Positions 7,478-14,466 of a stretch of 32,641 nucleotides of DNA are shown one piece after another. The position numbers were made by a program, and so were the translations under genes. The stretch is from NCBI GenBank assembly GCA_964394795.1, contig CAYMYX010000017.1, positions 1-32,641 of the forward strand. Reading direction: 5' to 3'. The DNA is from CAYFUF01 sp964394795. GTDB taxonomy: Bacteria; Bacillota; Clostridia; Tissierellales; Peptoniphilaceae. The notes under the pieces are model-generated. The model saw only the letters and a list, made by a program, of their open reading frames with translations, searched no databases and was not told the DNA's origin. Numbering within the stretch: the stretch's first letter is position 1; every line of letters starts with the position of its first letter.

Positions 7478-9580
7478 CTATTCTCTTGGTAAAAGTGCTT
7501 TTCTGGATAGGTTAATTCTTCCTTGGTCATCGATTTCGATAACTTTAACCTTCACCGCATCACCAACTTTTAAAATATCCTCAACGGAAGCTACACGCTC
7601 ATGACTTAGTTTGGAAATATGAACCATTCCCTCTTTATTGCCACCGATATCAACAAAAGCGCCGAACTTCATCAAACGAGTGACTTTACCTTCATAAATA
7701 TCGCCAACCTCAACATCTTTTACAATTTGTTCGATCATAGCGAGAGCTTTCTTTCCACTTTCGCCATCCTTAGCTGTTATTGTGATGTGCCCGTCATCTT
7801 GTGTATCAATTTTAACACCTGTTTCATCGATGATACCGTTAATTGTTTTGCCGCCCTTACCGATGACGTCTCTCACCTTATCAGGGTCGATATCAATTGC
7901 AAACATCCTTGGTGCATAAGGAGATAAGTCGCTATTTGGTTTAGAGATAGCTTCATTCATCACTTCTAAAATTTGTAGTCTTGCAAGGCGGGCCTGGTCA
8001 AGAGCAGTTTCCATAATGGCTCTATCAATACCCTCAATCTTAATATCCATTTGAAGAGCCGTGATACCTTCCGCTGTTCCAGCTACCTTGAAGTCCATAT
8101 CGCCCAGGTGGTCTTCCAGACCTTGAATATCGGTCAAAATGGAGGTGTTTTCGCCCTCTTTGATCAAACCCATAGCAATACCAGCTACCGGTGCTTTAAT
8201 GGGCACTCCGGCGTCCATAAGCGCTAGAGAAGATCCACAGATAGACCCTTGTGAGCTGGATCCGTTAGAGCTGAGGACTTCGGAAACCACACGGATGGTA
8301 TATGGGAACTCGGTTGCGTCAGGCAATACTGGAACCAAGGCGCGTTCTGCAAGATGGCCATGACCAATCTCACGACGTCCTGGTGTACGCAATGGCTTTG
8401 TGTCACCTACGCTGAAAGGTGGGAAGTTATATTGGTGGTAGTAGCGCTTAACAATCTCTTCTTCGTGAAGGCCATCAATGTATTGAACATCCTGAGGACC
8501 AGCCAAAGTAACCACGGAAAGAACTTGAGTTTGACCTCTAGAGAATAGACCTGACCCGTGGGTTCTTGGCAAGAAGCTGACTTCTGCAGAAAGCTTTCTC
8601 ACTTCATCCATGGCGCGTCCGTCAGAGCGAATCTTCTCTGCGGTAATCAGACGGCGAACTTCATCACGAACGATGTCGTCCATGATTTGCACAGCCATCT
8701 TCTTCTCTTGAGGGAATTCATCTGGATCAGCCGCTTCGAGCACTTCCAATGTTTCAGTAACAATGGCGTCGATGCCGTCTTCGCGAATCATCTTATTATC
8801 AGTGCGAAGAGCTTGTAAGAGCTTATCCTTTGCGATGCGTTCAACACGCTCTCTCAATTCTTGGGGAGCTTCGTTAACTGTAAACTCCATCTTCTCTTTA
8901 CCGTTTTCTTCAACGATACCTTCGATGAAGCGGCAGATTGACTTAATCTCTTCGTGGCCATACAGAATTGCACCAAGCATCACATCTTCGCCTAATTCGT
9001 TTGCACCAGCTTCAACCATCATGATGGCGTCTTTCGTTCCGGCAACCGTCAAATTGAGCTCTGAGTTTAGCATCTGTTCTTCGGATGGATTGATTACGTA
9101 TTCGCCATCCACGAAGCCGACGATAACGGCACCTGTTGGGCCATGGAAAGGGATATCTGAAGTGGATAGGGCGATAGATGAACCATTCATCGCACAGATT
9201 TCAGGAGGATTCTTCTCGTCTACGGAAAGGATCGTGGCAATGACTTGAACTTCATTGCGGAAACCCTCTGGGAATAACGGACGAAGTGGACGGTCCATTT
9301 GTCTTGCATTCAAGGTAGCTTCTTGAGAGCCTCTGCCCTCACGTTTAATGTAGCCCCCAGGAACGCGGCCTACGGCATATAGTTTTTCTTGGTACTCACA
9401 AGTTAGTGGGAAGAAATCAATTCCTTCTCTAGCTGTCTTCGCACCCACTGCTGTAGTCAATACTACAGTATCTCCGGCACGGATGATACATTCCCCACTT
9501 GCTTGTTCAGCCACTTTACCGATAGTTACGGTAAAAGCATTATCAGTCACACTTGATTGATATTCGTAAATCTTTTCCAT
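7478..9580 (-). CDS. pnp: Polyribonucleotide nucleotidyltransferase (PNPase)
   Basis: PNPase is a trimeric, phosphate-dependent 3'-to-5' exoribonuclease of RNA decay. The 700-residue length is standard. Two RNase PH-like domains (about 10-135 and 325-545) flank an all-alpha region. The second carries the active-site stretch with SSNGSSSQGSICGSSLALMD, and it is followed by a KH domain (VIGKGGKTI, about 565-615) and an S1 domain (GDIYEGKVTRLMKFGAFVD, about 620-692). AGGAGGAAGA precedes the ATG. In many bacteria pnp directly follows rpsO; here a lipid kinase gene lies between. Its leader holds a small hairpin that could matter for autoregulation. RNase Y, which interacts with PNPase in Bacillus subtilis, is encoded downstream. 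Confidence 0.98.
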   Translation of the reverse strand: MEKIYEYQSSVTDNAFTVTIGKVAEQASGECIIRAGDTVVLTTAVGAKTAREGIDFFPLTCEYQEKLYAVGRVPGGYIKREGRGSQEATLNARQMDRPLRPLFPEGFRNEVQVIATILSVDEKNPPEICAMNGSSIALSTSDIPFHGPTGAVIVGFVDGEYVINPSEEQMLNSELNLTVAGTKDAIMMVEAGANELGEDVMLGAILYGHEEIKSICRFIEGIVEENGKEKMEFTVNEAPQELRERVERIAKDKLLQALRTDNKMIREDGIDAIVTETLEVLEAADPDEFPQEKKMAVQIMDDIVRDEVRRLITAEKIRSDGRAMDEVRKLSAEVSFLPRTHGSGLFSRGQTQVLSVVTLAGPQDVQYIDGLHEEEIVKRYYHQYNFPPFSVGDTKPLRTPGRREIGHGHLAERALVPVLPDATEFPYTIRVVSEVLSSNGSSSQGSICGSSLALMDAGVPIKAPVAGIAMGLIKEGENTSILTDIQGLEDHLGDMDFKVAGTAEGITALQMDIKIEGIDRAIMETALDQARLARLQILEVMNEAISKPNSDLSPYAPRMFAIDIDPDKVRDVIGKGGKTINGIIDETGVKIDTQDDGHITITAKDGESGKKALAMIEQIVKDVEVGDIYEGKVTRLMKFGAFVDIGGNKEGMVHISKLSHERVASVEDILKVGDAVKVKVIEIDDQGRINLSRKALLPRE

Positions 9581-9597
9581 TCTTCCTCCTGAATTCC

Positions 9598-9612
9598 GAT
9601 AGCTTCGCTATC
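9598..9612 (-). promoter_or_regulatory. Small hairpin in the pnp leader
   Basis: GATAGC-GAA-GCTATC is a perfect 6-bp stem with a 3-base loop, directly ahead of the AGGAGG of pnp. There is no T run, so it is not a terminator. In enterobacteria the pnp leader hairpin is the site of RNase III-dependent autoregulation; a similar role here is only an inference. Confidence 0.4.
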
Positions 9613-9653
9613 ACCTACCCTAGGGTCTCTAACAAATTTTATACATCTTTATT

Positions 9654-9682
9654 ATTATACATGAAATTGACTGTACTAGCTA
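9654..9682 (-). promoter_or_regulatory. Probable pnp promoter
   Basis: A perfect -10 TATAAT (9654-9659) lies in the 126-bp gap between the lipid kinase gene and pnp. The element 17 bp upstream (TAGCTA, 9677-9682) matches the -35 consensus poorly. No terminator is seen after the lipid kinase gene, so read-through into pnp is also possible. Confidence 0.45.
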
Positions 9683-9706
9683 CTTTGAACCACTATATCT
9701 CGTGTC

Positions 9707-10639
9707 TTATTGATCTAGTTGATTGTTTTCTCTCGTAATATTGACGTCGGTCTTGTCATACATTCTTACGCGAATCGACTTGTGGTCGTTGACGATATTT
9801 GCTGAGGCAAAATTCCCGCCGAACTCCCCATCCAAGGTCCATTCAATCTCCTCGTCTGCTTCGATTAAGATCTTCGAAGCCCGGAAGGATTGGATTGCAT
9901 CGCTTTCTTCCTTGTGGGTAATGAAATCCTTCATGGAGGTAATAAAGCCCAAGCCACCTTCCTTAGCTTTGACTAGGGTTACCTCAAATAGACCGTCATC
10001 GTAATCGGCGACACCATTAATACCATAAACGCCTGCAATTGAGTTGGAGTTGGAGATAATACCTAACACATAATCGTCTTCGAATGTCTCCTTATCGGTG
10101 GTGATTCGAAGGTGTTTGCTTTCGATATTACCCAAGTCCTTCATTCCTTCGGCGATGTAAGCCAGCTTCCCGAAAGCATTCTTCTGTGACTGAGAAGTCC
10201 TATAACTTACGGACGTAAAGGCCCCGAAGGCGGCTACGTAGAAGAAGCTGATATCATTGAGCCAACCGGTGTCCATATCGACTGCTCGGCCGTTGGACGC
10301 AATCTCAAAAATTTCTTCACTCTCTCGTTCGAAGAGGCCTACACCCCTGGCGAAATCATTCACCGATCCCGTCGGGATTAACCCAATTTCCGGTCTCTTT
10401 TCATTCTTTAGAACCCCTTCCACCACTTCACTCATGGTTCCGTCGCCACCCATCGCAACGACGAGATCAAACTCCGGTGCAAAGTCGGCACAAAACTTCG
10501 TCGCATGTTCGGAATCCTGCGTAGCAAGAAGCTCGACTCGGTAGTCCAAACCGCACAAGCGGTTACTAATTTCCGTGACATAATTTTCGCCTTCAGCCGT
10601 ACCGGCTACAGGATTAAAAATAACTAATGCTCTTTTCAT
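9707..10639 (-). CDS. Diacylglycerol kinase-like lipid kinase (DagK/YegS/BmrU family)
   Basis: Members of this soluble, membrane-associated family phosphorylate diacylglycerol or related lipids; DagK/DgkB-type enzymes recycle diacylglycerol from lipoteichoic acid synthesis. The 310 residues show the nucleotide-binding GGDGT (64-68), the upstream NPVAG (9-13), and IPTGSVNDFAR (88-98), which matches the family's G-T-x-N-D-x-A-R signature. A C-terminal beta-rich domain ends with WTLDGE. I chose ATG 10639 over GTG 10642 because AGGGGG is better spaced from it. The gene lies between the rpsO terminator and pnp as a near-solo unit, breaking the common rpsO-pnp pair. The exact lipid substrate cannot be read from sequence. 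It links loosely to cdsA and pgsA, which feed phospholipid synthesis. Confidence 0.9.
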   Translation of the reverse strand: MKRALVIFNPVAGTAEGENYVTEISNRLCGLDYRVELLATQDSEHATKFCADFAPEFDLVVAMGGDGTMSEVVEGVLKNEKRPEIGLIPTGSVNDFARGVGLFERESEEIFEIASNGRAVDMDTGWLNDISFFYVAAFGAFTSVSYRTSQSQKNAFGKLAYIAEGMKDLGNIESKHLRITTDKETFEDDYVLGIISNSNSIAGVYGINGVADYDDGLFEVTLVKAKEGGLGFITSMKDFITHKEESDAIQSFRASKILIEADEEIEWTLDGEFGGNFASANIVNDHKSIRVRMYDKTDVNITRENNQLDQ

Positions 10640-10706
10640 CACAACCCCCTAAACTAAGCGATTTTACTACCCTATATTTACCTTTAGAAGTCAGTTCCAA
10701 ACCCAT

Positions 10707-10733
10707 AAAAAAAGAGATAGCAAAGCTATCTCT
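10707..10733 (-). terminator. Intrinsic terminator after rpsO
   Basis: A perfect 9-bp stem, AGAGATAGC with GCTATCTCT (10725-10733 and 10713-10721), has a 3-base loop and is followed on the minus strand by seven T. It begins about 8 bp after the rpsO stop and isolates rpsO from the lipid kinase gene. Confidence 0.93.
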
Positions 10734-10740
10734 CTTGTCA

Positions 10741-11007
10741 TTAACCACGAATTTGTAGGCGTTGTAGAATGTCTCTGTAGCGCTCGATGTCCAACTTAGC
10801 TAGGTACTTAAGCAGACCGCGGCGTTGTCCGATCAACTTGTACATACCACGTCTTGAGTGGTGGTCGTTCTTGTGGAACTTAAGATGCTCTGTAAGTTCA
10901 GCGATACGCTTTGATAGCATAGCGATTTGAACTTCAGGTGAACCTGTGTCATTCTCATCTTTGCCAAATTCTTTGATCAGTTCTAATTTTTCTTCTTTAG
11001 TTAACAT
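10741..11007 (-). CDS. rpsO: 30S ribosomal protein S15
   Basis: S15 is an early-binding 16S rRNA protein of the 30S platform and bridges to the 50S subunit. The 88-residue length is standard, and the conserved core is present (TGSPEVQIAMLSKRI, LKFHKNDHHSRRGM, LIGQRRGLLKYL). AAGGAGAGCAAT precedes the ATG. Its own promoter (11087-11115), a roughly 70-nt structured leader and an immediate terminator make it a single-gene unit. That arrangement fits autogenous control by S15 binding its own leader, which is known in several bacteria including Geobacillus. Confidence 0.98.
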   Translation of the reverse strand: MLTKEEKLELIKEFGKDENDTGSPEVQIAMLSKRIAELTEHLKFHKNDHHSRRGMYKLIGQRRGLLKYLAKLDIERYRDILQRLQIRG

Positions 11008-11080
11008 ATTGCTCTCCTTAAAAATATTATTCGCTTATTCACAGTAGCGGGTTGGAGTGCCCGAAACCGAGAATAAGTAC
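11008..11080 (-). promoter_or_regulatory. Structured rpsO leader, candidate S15 autoregulatory RNA
   Basis: Predicted transcription starts near 11080. The leader can form an outer 7-bp stem, CTTATTC (11071-11077) with GAATAAG (11034-11040). It encloses a 30-nt region that contains a second small stem, CGGG (11060-11063) with CCCG (11048-11051). The outer stem ends about 27 nt ahead of the start codon, close to the ribosome binding site. The layout resembles leaders bound by S15, but I cannot match it to a defined Rfam family by eye. Confidence 0.5.
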
Positions 11081-11086
11081 TCGCCT

Positions 11087-11115
11087 ATTCTATCAAGAAA
11101 ATCCTTTCTTGACAA
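11087..11115 (-). promoter_or_regulatory. rpsO promoter
   Basis: -35 TTGTCA (11110-11115) and -10 TAGAAT (11087-11092) each match consensus at five of six bases, with an ideal 17-bp spacer. The promoter starts 7 bp after the ribF stop. A perfect 8-bp inverted repeat (TCAAGAAA-GGAT-TTTCTTGA, 11093-11112) spans the whole spacer and the edge of the -35. Confidence 0.75.
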
Positions 11116-11121
11116 ACTTTT

Positions 11122-12069
11122 CTACTTTTCGAACTGGGGAATCCAAGAACGGAGGATCCGCTCATCTTCTTTCATGACATCAACTAGCTCGCCTACGGTA
11201 TCAAACTTGATATCTCCCCGCTCATAAGCTAGGAATTCCAACCACATCCGCTTACCGTATAGGTCCCCATCGATATCGAAGATATGGGTTTCAATTTTCG
11301 TATTATTGGCCTCAGTGAACGTAGGGTTGGTCCCGATGTTGGTCATCCCGTAATGGTGAGGTGTCTTCAGATCATCCAAATAAACTCTGGTCAGGTAAAC
11401 CCCATCCCTGGGAACGATATAGTGATGGTCCCAGAAGAGGTTGGCTGTCCTGAAGCCAAGCTTTCTGCCCCGATTTGCACCTGGTACGATCTCTCCTCCT
11501 ATACGAAAAGGACGGCCAAGCATCTTTGTAGCATTCTCCACATTTCCATCCCTTAATGTCTGGCGGATTCGGCTGGAACTGATGCGCTCCCCATCGGCAA
11601 CCACGTCATCAATAACAAAAACCTCATAATCGAATACCGTTTGGTTCGCGATCAAGTCGCTGACCTTGCCTTCCGCCCAACAACCAAACCGGTAGTCGTG
11701 GCCAATGGTAACTGCCTTGACCTTTAGCTGATTCGTCAGCACGTCCTCAATGAAATCTAGCTTATTGATAGAGCAAAACTTGTGGTCAAAACTCTTTAAA
11801 TAAATGACGTCAACACCTAGATTATCTAGGAGTTCTTCTTTATCCGCTAAGCTGGTTAACAGCTGCAAGTCTTTATTCTTCAATTCCGAGAGGGTGTGGT
11901 TCTTGAATAGTAGAACGCCAGACAAGTAGCCTTTCTCTCTGGCTACTTCTGTCGACTTTTTAATCAGAGCTTGGTGGCCCAAATGCAGACCATCGAAGTT
12001 TCCCAAAGCGATAGAAACTGGTTTCTGGATTTGGCTTTGCTCCCCTTTGTCACAATCAATGATTCTCAT
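11122..12069 (-). CDS. ribF: Bifunctional riboflavin kinase / FAD synthetase
   Basis: RibF converts riboflavin to FMN and then to FAD. The 315 residues hold an N-terminal nucleotidyltransferase domain with ALGNFDGLHLGH (21-32), GHDYRFG and ISSSRIR, and a C-terminal riboflavin kinase domain with GRKLGFRTANL and MTNIGTNPTF. Length and order match the usual two-domain enzyme. It begins 9 bp after truB, in the usual truB-ribF order, and is the last gene before rpsO takes over with its own promoter. FAD made here would also serve the hydroxylase FAD subunit encoded at 30829-31647, although there is no direct regulatory link. Confidence 0.96.
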   Translation of the reverse strand: MRIIDCDKGEQSQIQKPVSIALGNFDGLHLGHQALIKKSTEVAREKGYLSGVLLFKNHTLSELKNKDLQLLTSLADKEELLDNLGVDVIYLKSFDHKFCSINKLDFIEDVLTNQLKVKAVTIGHDYRFGCWAEGKVSDLIANQTVFDYEVFVIDDVVADGERISSSRIRQTLRDGNVENATKMLGRPFRIGGEIVPGANRGRKLGFRTANLFWDHHYIVPRDGVYLTRVYLDDLKTPHHYGMTNIGTNPTFTEANNTKIETHIFDIDGDLYGKRMWLEFLAYERGDIKFDTVGELVDVMKEDERILRSWIPQFEK

Positions 12070-12078
12070 CGTTACCTC

Positions 12079-12966
12079 TCAGTGAGTTAATACTTTCTTC
12101 ATTCTCAGATGCTTTGTCTTCTCATCCAAGTAGCCTAGACCAATGAATATTTCCGGTCCATATATTCGATACAGGCGGTCTGTTTCCAAACCCTCCTGCT
12201 GGATAGATAATTTTGCTCCATTAACGGCAAGGGTCGCTTCTTTGTTATTCAGTTGGATGGCCTCAAAATGCTGTAAGCTACTATCAATGCTTTCCACCTT
12301 GTCTCGCCAATCCACTTTGCCCTCTTTGAGGGCCATAATCGGAAGAGCATCCTCTACCTGATAAGGACCGACCTGGGTTCGAACTAATTCCTGGAGGGTT
12401 GCTAACGTACCCATATGGTTGGCGATATCCTTCACCAATTGGCGAATATAGGTTCCTTTAGAACAAGCACAGCGGAAGCGGCAGGTTTTTTTATCAAAGG
12501 ATAGGAGGTTTAAGGAATATATTTCTACCTGTCGAGCTTGACGTTCCACCTCTTTGCCTGATCTTGCCAGGTTATATAGTCGTTTTCCATCAATTTTAAC
12601 TGCAGAGTACATCGGAGGCACTTGGTCAATCTTCCCGCGAAAATGAGAAAATGCTTCTTCTAATTTTTCAGCGGTTAGTTCTGGAAGCGGTCCTTGTTTC
12701 ACGATATCGCCCTCGATATCCAGGGTATCGGTCTCAAAACCAAAAACCATAGTTCCTTCATAAGTTTTGCCTTGATCAGCAATGTATTCTGCGACTCTGG
12801 TTCCCTGCCCAAGACAAATAGGAAGGACCCCAGTAACCATCGGATCCAAGGTGCCCGTGTGGCCAATCTTCTTTTGACCTACAACGCCTCTTAAGATAGC
12901 CACCACATCATGGGAAGTCATATCCTTGTCTTTATTGATATTCAAAATCCCGTTTACGATGGCCAT
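12079..12966 (-). CDS. truB: tRNA pseudouridine(55) synthase
   Basis: TruB makes pseudouridine 55 in the T loop of tRNAs. The 295 residues include the catalytic Asp41 in GHTGTLDPMVTGVLP, the CSKGTYIRQLVKDI segment and a C-terminal PUA-like region (ATLAVNGAKLS). The start ATG at 12966 gives MAIVNGILNINKDKDMTSHDV, a classic TruB start. It overlaps the end of nrnA by 13 bp, implying coupled translation, and ribF follows after 9 bp. This rbfA-nrnA-truB-ribF order is common in Clostridia. Confidence 0.97.
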   Translation of the reverse strand: MAIVNGILNINKDKDMTSHDVVAILRGVVGQKKIGHTGTLDPMVTGVLPICLGQGTRVAEYIADQGKTYEGTMVFGFETDTLDIEGDIVKQGPLPELTAEKLEEAFSHFRGKIDQVPPMYSAVKIDGKRLYNLARSGKEVERQARQVEIYSLNLLSFDKKTCRFRCACSKGTYIRQLVKDIANHMGTLATLQELVRTQVGPYQVEDALPIMALKEGKVDWRDKVESIDSSLQHFEAIQLNNKEATLAVNGAKLSIQQEGLETDRLYRIYGPEIFIGLGYLDEKTKHLRMKKVLTH

Positions 12967-13925
12967 TCAATCTGCTCCAAATATGCTTTCATCGTCTGGA
13001 AGGCCTCCTCGTTAGAGGAATCGAGACTACAGCCGGCAGCCTGGATATGGCCCCCACCGCCAAATTTTTGGGCGATAGCCGCTACGTTGTAATACGCCTT
13101 AGAGCGGAGGCTGACCTTTTGGTCCTTGTCTCCCCTATCCTTGATGATACAGGCAACTTCGACGCCCTCCAAGTTCTTCAGGGTATCAACAACTGTTTCT
13201 CCATCGGACATCTCAAGCTTATACTTCTCTAAGAGTTCTTCCGTCAGATTGGCTAAAGCGACCTTGCCTTCATGGAGATAGAGGGCATTCTCAACGATAT
13301 GACCGGTAAAGGCAATCAATTTCGAGTCCAACGTTTGGAATTCATGGAGATAGATGGTGTCAACGTCAGCGCCCAAGTCCAAGAGATCAGCGCCCACCCG
13401 CATAGCATCTTGACGAGCAGTCTTGTAGAGGAAGCGATTTGAATCCGTTGTTAAACCCGTGTATAGAGCGGTTGCTCCATCGGCAGGAACGAGATAAGGT
13501 CCTTCCATCAATAGTTCGCCTAGCATCTCACAGGTTGATGAGGCTGACTTTTCCACCAAATTGATATCGCAGATCATCTCATTGGTCGCGTGGTGGTCAA
13601 TACAGATGCTGGCTTTGGCAGAATCCAGATAAGCAGCTGTCTCCCCTAGCCTGCGGCGGTCCCCAATGTCAACCATGATGAAGAGGTCAAACTGATCGCC
13701 TTCTACTTCTCTGCGAATTAAATCAAAACCGGGCATGTAAGATAGGCGGTCGGGAAGATCATCATCGATGGCCATAGTGACCTTCTTGCCCGCTTCAAGC
13801 AGGGTTAATCCCAAGCCCAAAACGGAACCCAGACAGTCTCCGTCTGGGTTTACATGGCCCGTGATTATGATCGTTTCAGCCTCATCTATGGCCGTATAAA
13901 TCTGTTGAATTACTTGGCTTTCCAT
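12954..13925 (-). CDS. nrnA: DHH-family nanoRNase / pAp phosphatase NrnA
   Basis: NrnA degrades very short oligoribonucleotides and can hydrolyse 3'-phosphoadenosine 5'-phosphate. The 323 residues carry GHVNPDGD (23-30), the VDIGD motif (85-89), the name-giving IDHH (109-112), TGLTTD, and the C-terminal DHHA1 domain with GGGGHIQAAG. All expected metal and substrate motifs are present. It starts 9 bp after rbfA and overlaps truB by 13 bp. With PNPase and RNase Y in the same window it could finish RNA decay by removing the short limit products. Confidence 0.94.
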   Translation of the reverse strand: MESQVIQQIYTAIDEAETIIITGHVNPDGDCLGSVLGLGLTLLEAGKKVTMAIDDDLPDRLSYMPGFDLIRREVEGDQFDLFIMVDIGDRRRLGETAAYLDSAKASICIDHHATNEMICDINLVEKSASSTCEMLGELLMEGPYLVPADGATALYTGLTTDSNRFLYKTARQDAMRVGADLLDLGADVDTIYLHEFQTLDSKLIAFTGHIVENALYLHEGKVALANLTEELLEKYKLEMSDGETVVDTLKNLEGVEVACIIKDRGDKDQKVSLRSKAYYNVAAIAQKFGGGGHIQAAGCSLDSSNEEAFQTMKAYLEQIEWPS

Positions 13926-13934
13926 AGGGGCTCC

Positions 13935-14378
13935 TTACGCTTCGTCTGAATTTTCTTCACCTGCTGCATCATCTTGGTTTACGTACTCGTCATCAAAACC
14001 GTCTTCGGCGCGCTTTTCGGCCGCGATGCGATCTTGGGCCATAGTCTCATTAATGAGCTTGTCCATATACATGCCGTACTCAAGAGAATTATCCAAGTGA
14101 AAACGAAGTTCTGGAATCTGGCGAATTTTAACCTCTTTGCCGATGACCTTTTTCAGGTAGCCGGTCGCAGATTCAAGGCCTTCGATAGTCTGATTTTTAT
14201 CCCAGTCGGTTCCCATAACGGAAACGTAAACATCGGCGTAAGACAAGTCACTGGAAAGTCTGATGTCAGTTACTGTGGTGATCTTGGAAATTTTCGGATC
14301 GTTAAGATCATAGGCAATGGTATTTGACAATACCTTCTTGAGTTCCTGAGAAATTCTTCCTATACGAATATTATCCAT
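13935..14378 (-). CDS. rbfA: 30S ribosome-binding factor RbfA
   Basis: RbfA is a KH-fold factor for late 30S maturation and 16S rRNA 5' end processing. The 147 residues include the typical RIGRISQELKKVLSNTIAYDLNDPKI start and the core LRFHLDNSLEYGMYMDKLI. The last 30 residues form an acidic tail. I chose ATG 14378 over GTG 14381 because GAGGAG is better spaced from it. It follows infB after an 88-bp gap that holds a strong hairpin without a T tract, and nrnA follows after 9 bp. Confidence 0.95.
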   Translation of the reverse strand: MDNIRIGRISQELKKVLSNTIAYDLNDPKISKITTVTDIRLSSDLSYADVYVSVMGTDWDKNQTIEGLESATGYLKKVIGKEVKIRQIPELRFHLDNSLEYGMYMDKLINETMAQDRIAAEKRAEDGFDDEYVNQDDAAGEENSDEA

Positions 14379-14406
14379 CACTGTCTCCTCACTATCCGTT
14401 CAACAT

Positions 14407-14446
14407 GAAATTGGGGGCTAGCTCGAAAGATAGCCTCCCCAATTTC
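14407..14446 (-). other. Strong hairpin between infB and rbfA, not a minus-strand terminator
   Basis: The transcript can form a long stem: GAAATTGGG (14438-14446) pairs with CCCAATTTC (14407-14415), extended by GGCTA/TAGCC with a small bulge and a loop near TCTTTCGAGC. On the minus strand no T run follows, so termination is unlikely and it may be an RNA-processing or stability element. On the plus strand TTTT does follow, but no plus-strand gene is present. Confidence 0.6.
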
Positions 14447-14466
14447 TTTTATTATCGTTCTACCAC

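Noticed and set aside
8763..9248. A 161-codon plus-strand frame opposite pnp
   Set aside because: It is a shadow of the strongly conserved PNPase gene. It is Ser/Ile-rich, has no recognisable domain and no promoter.
14407..14446. Terminator separating infB from rbfA
   Set aside because: No T tract follows the stem on the minus strand, so transcription should continue into rbfA.
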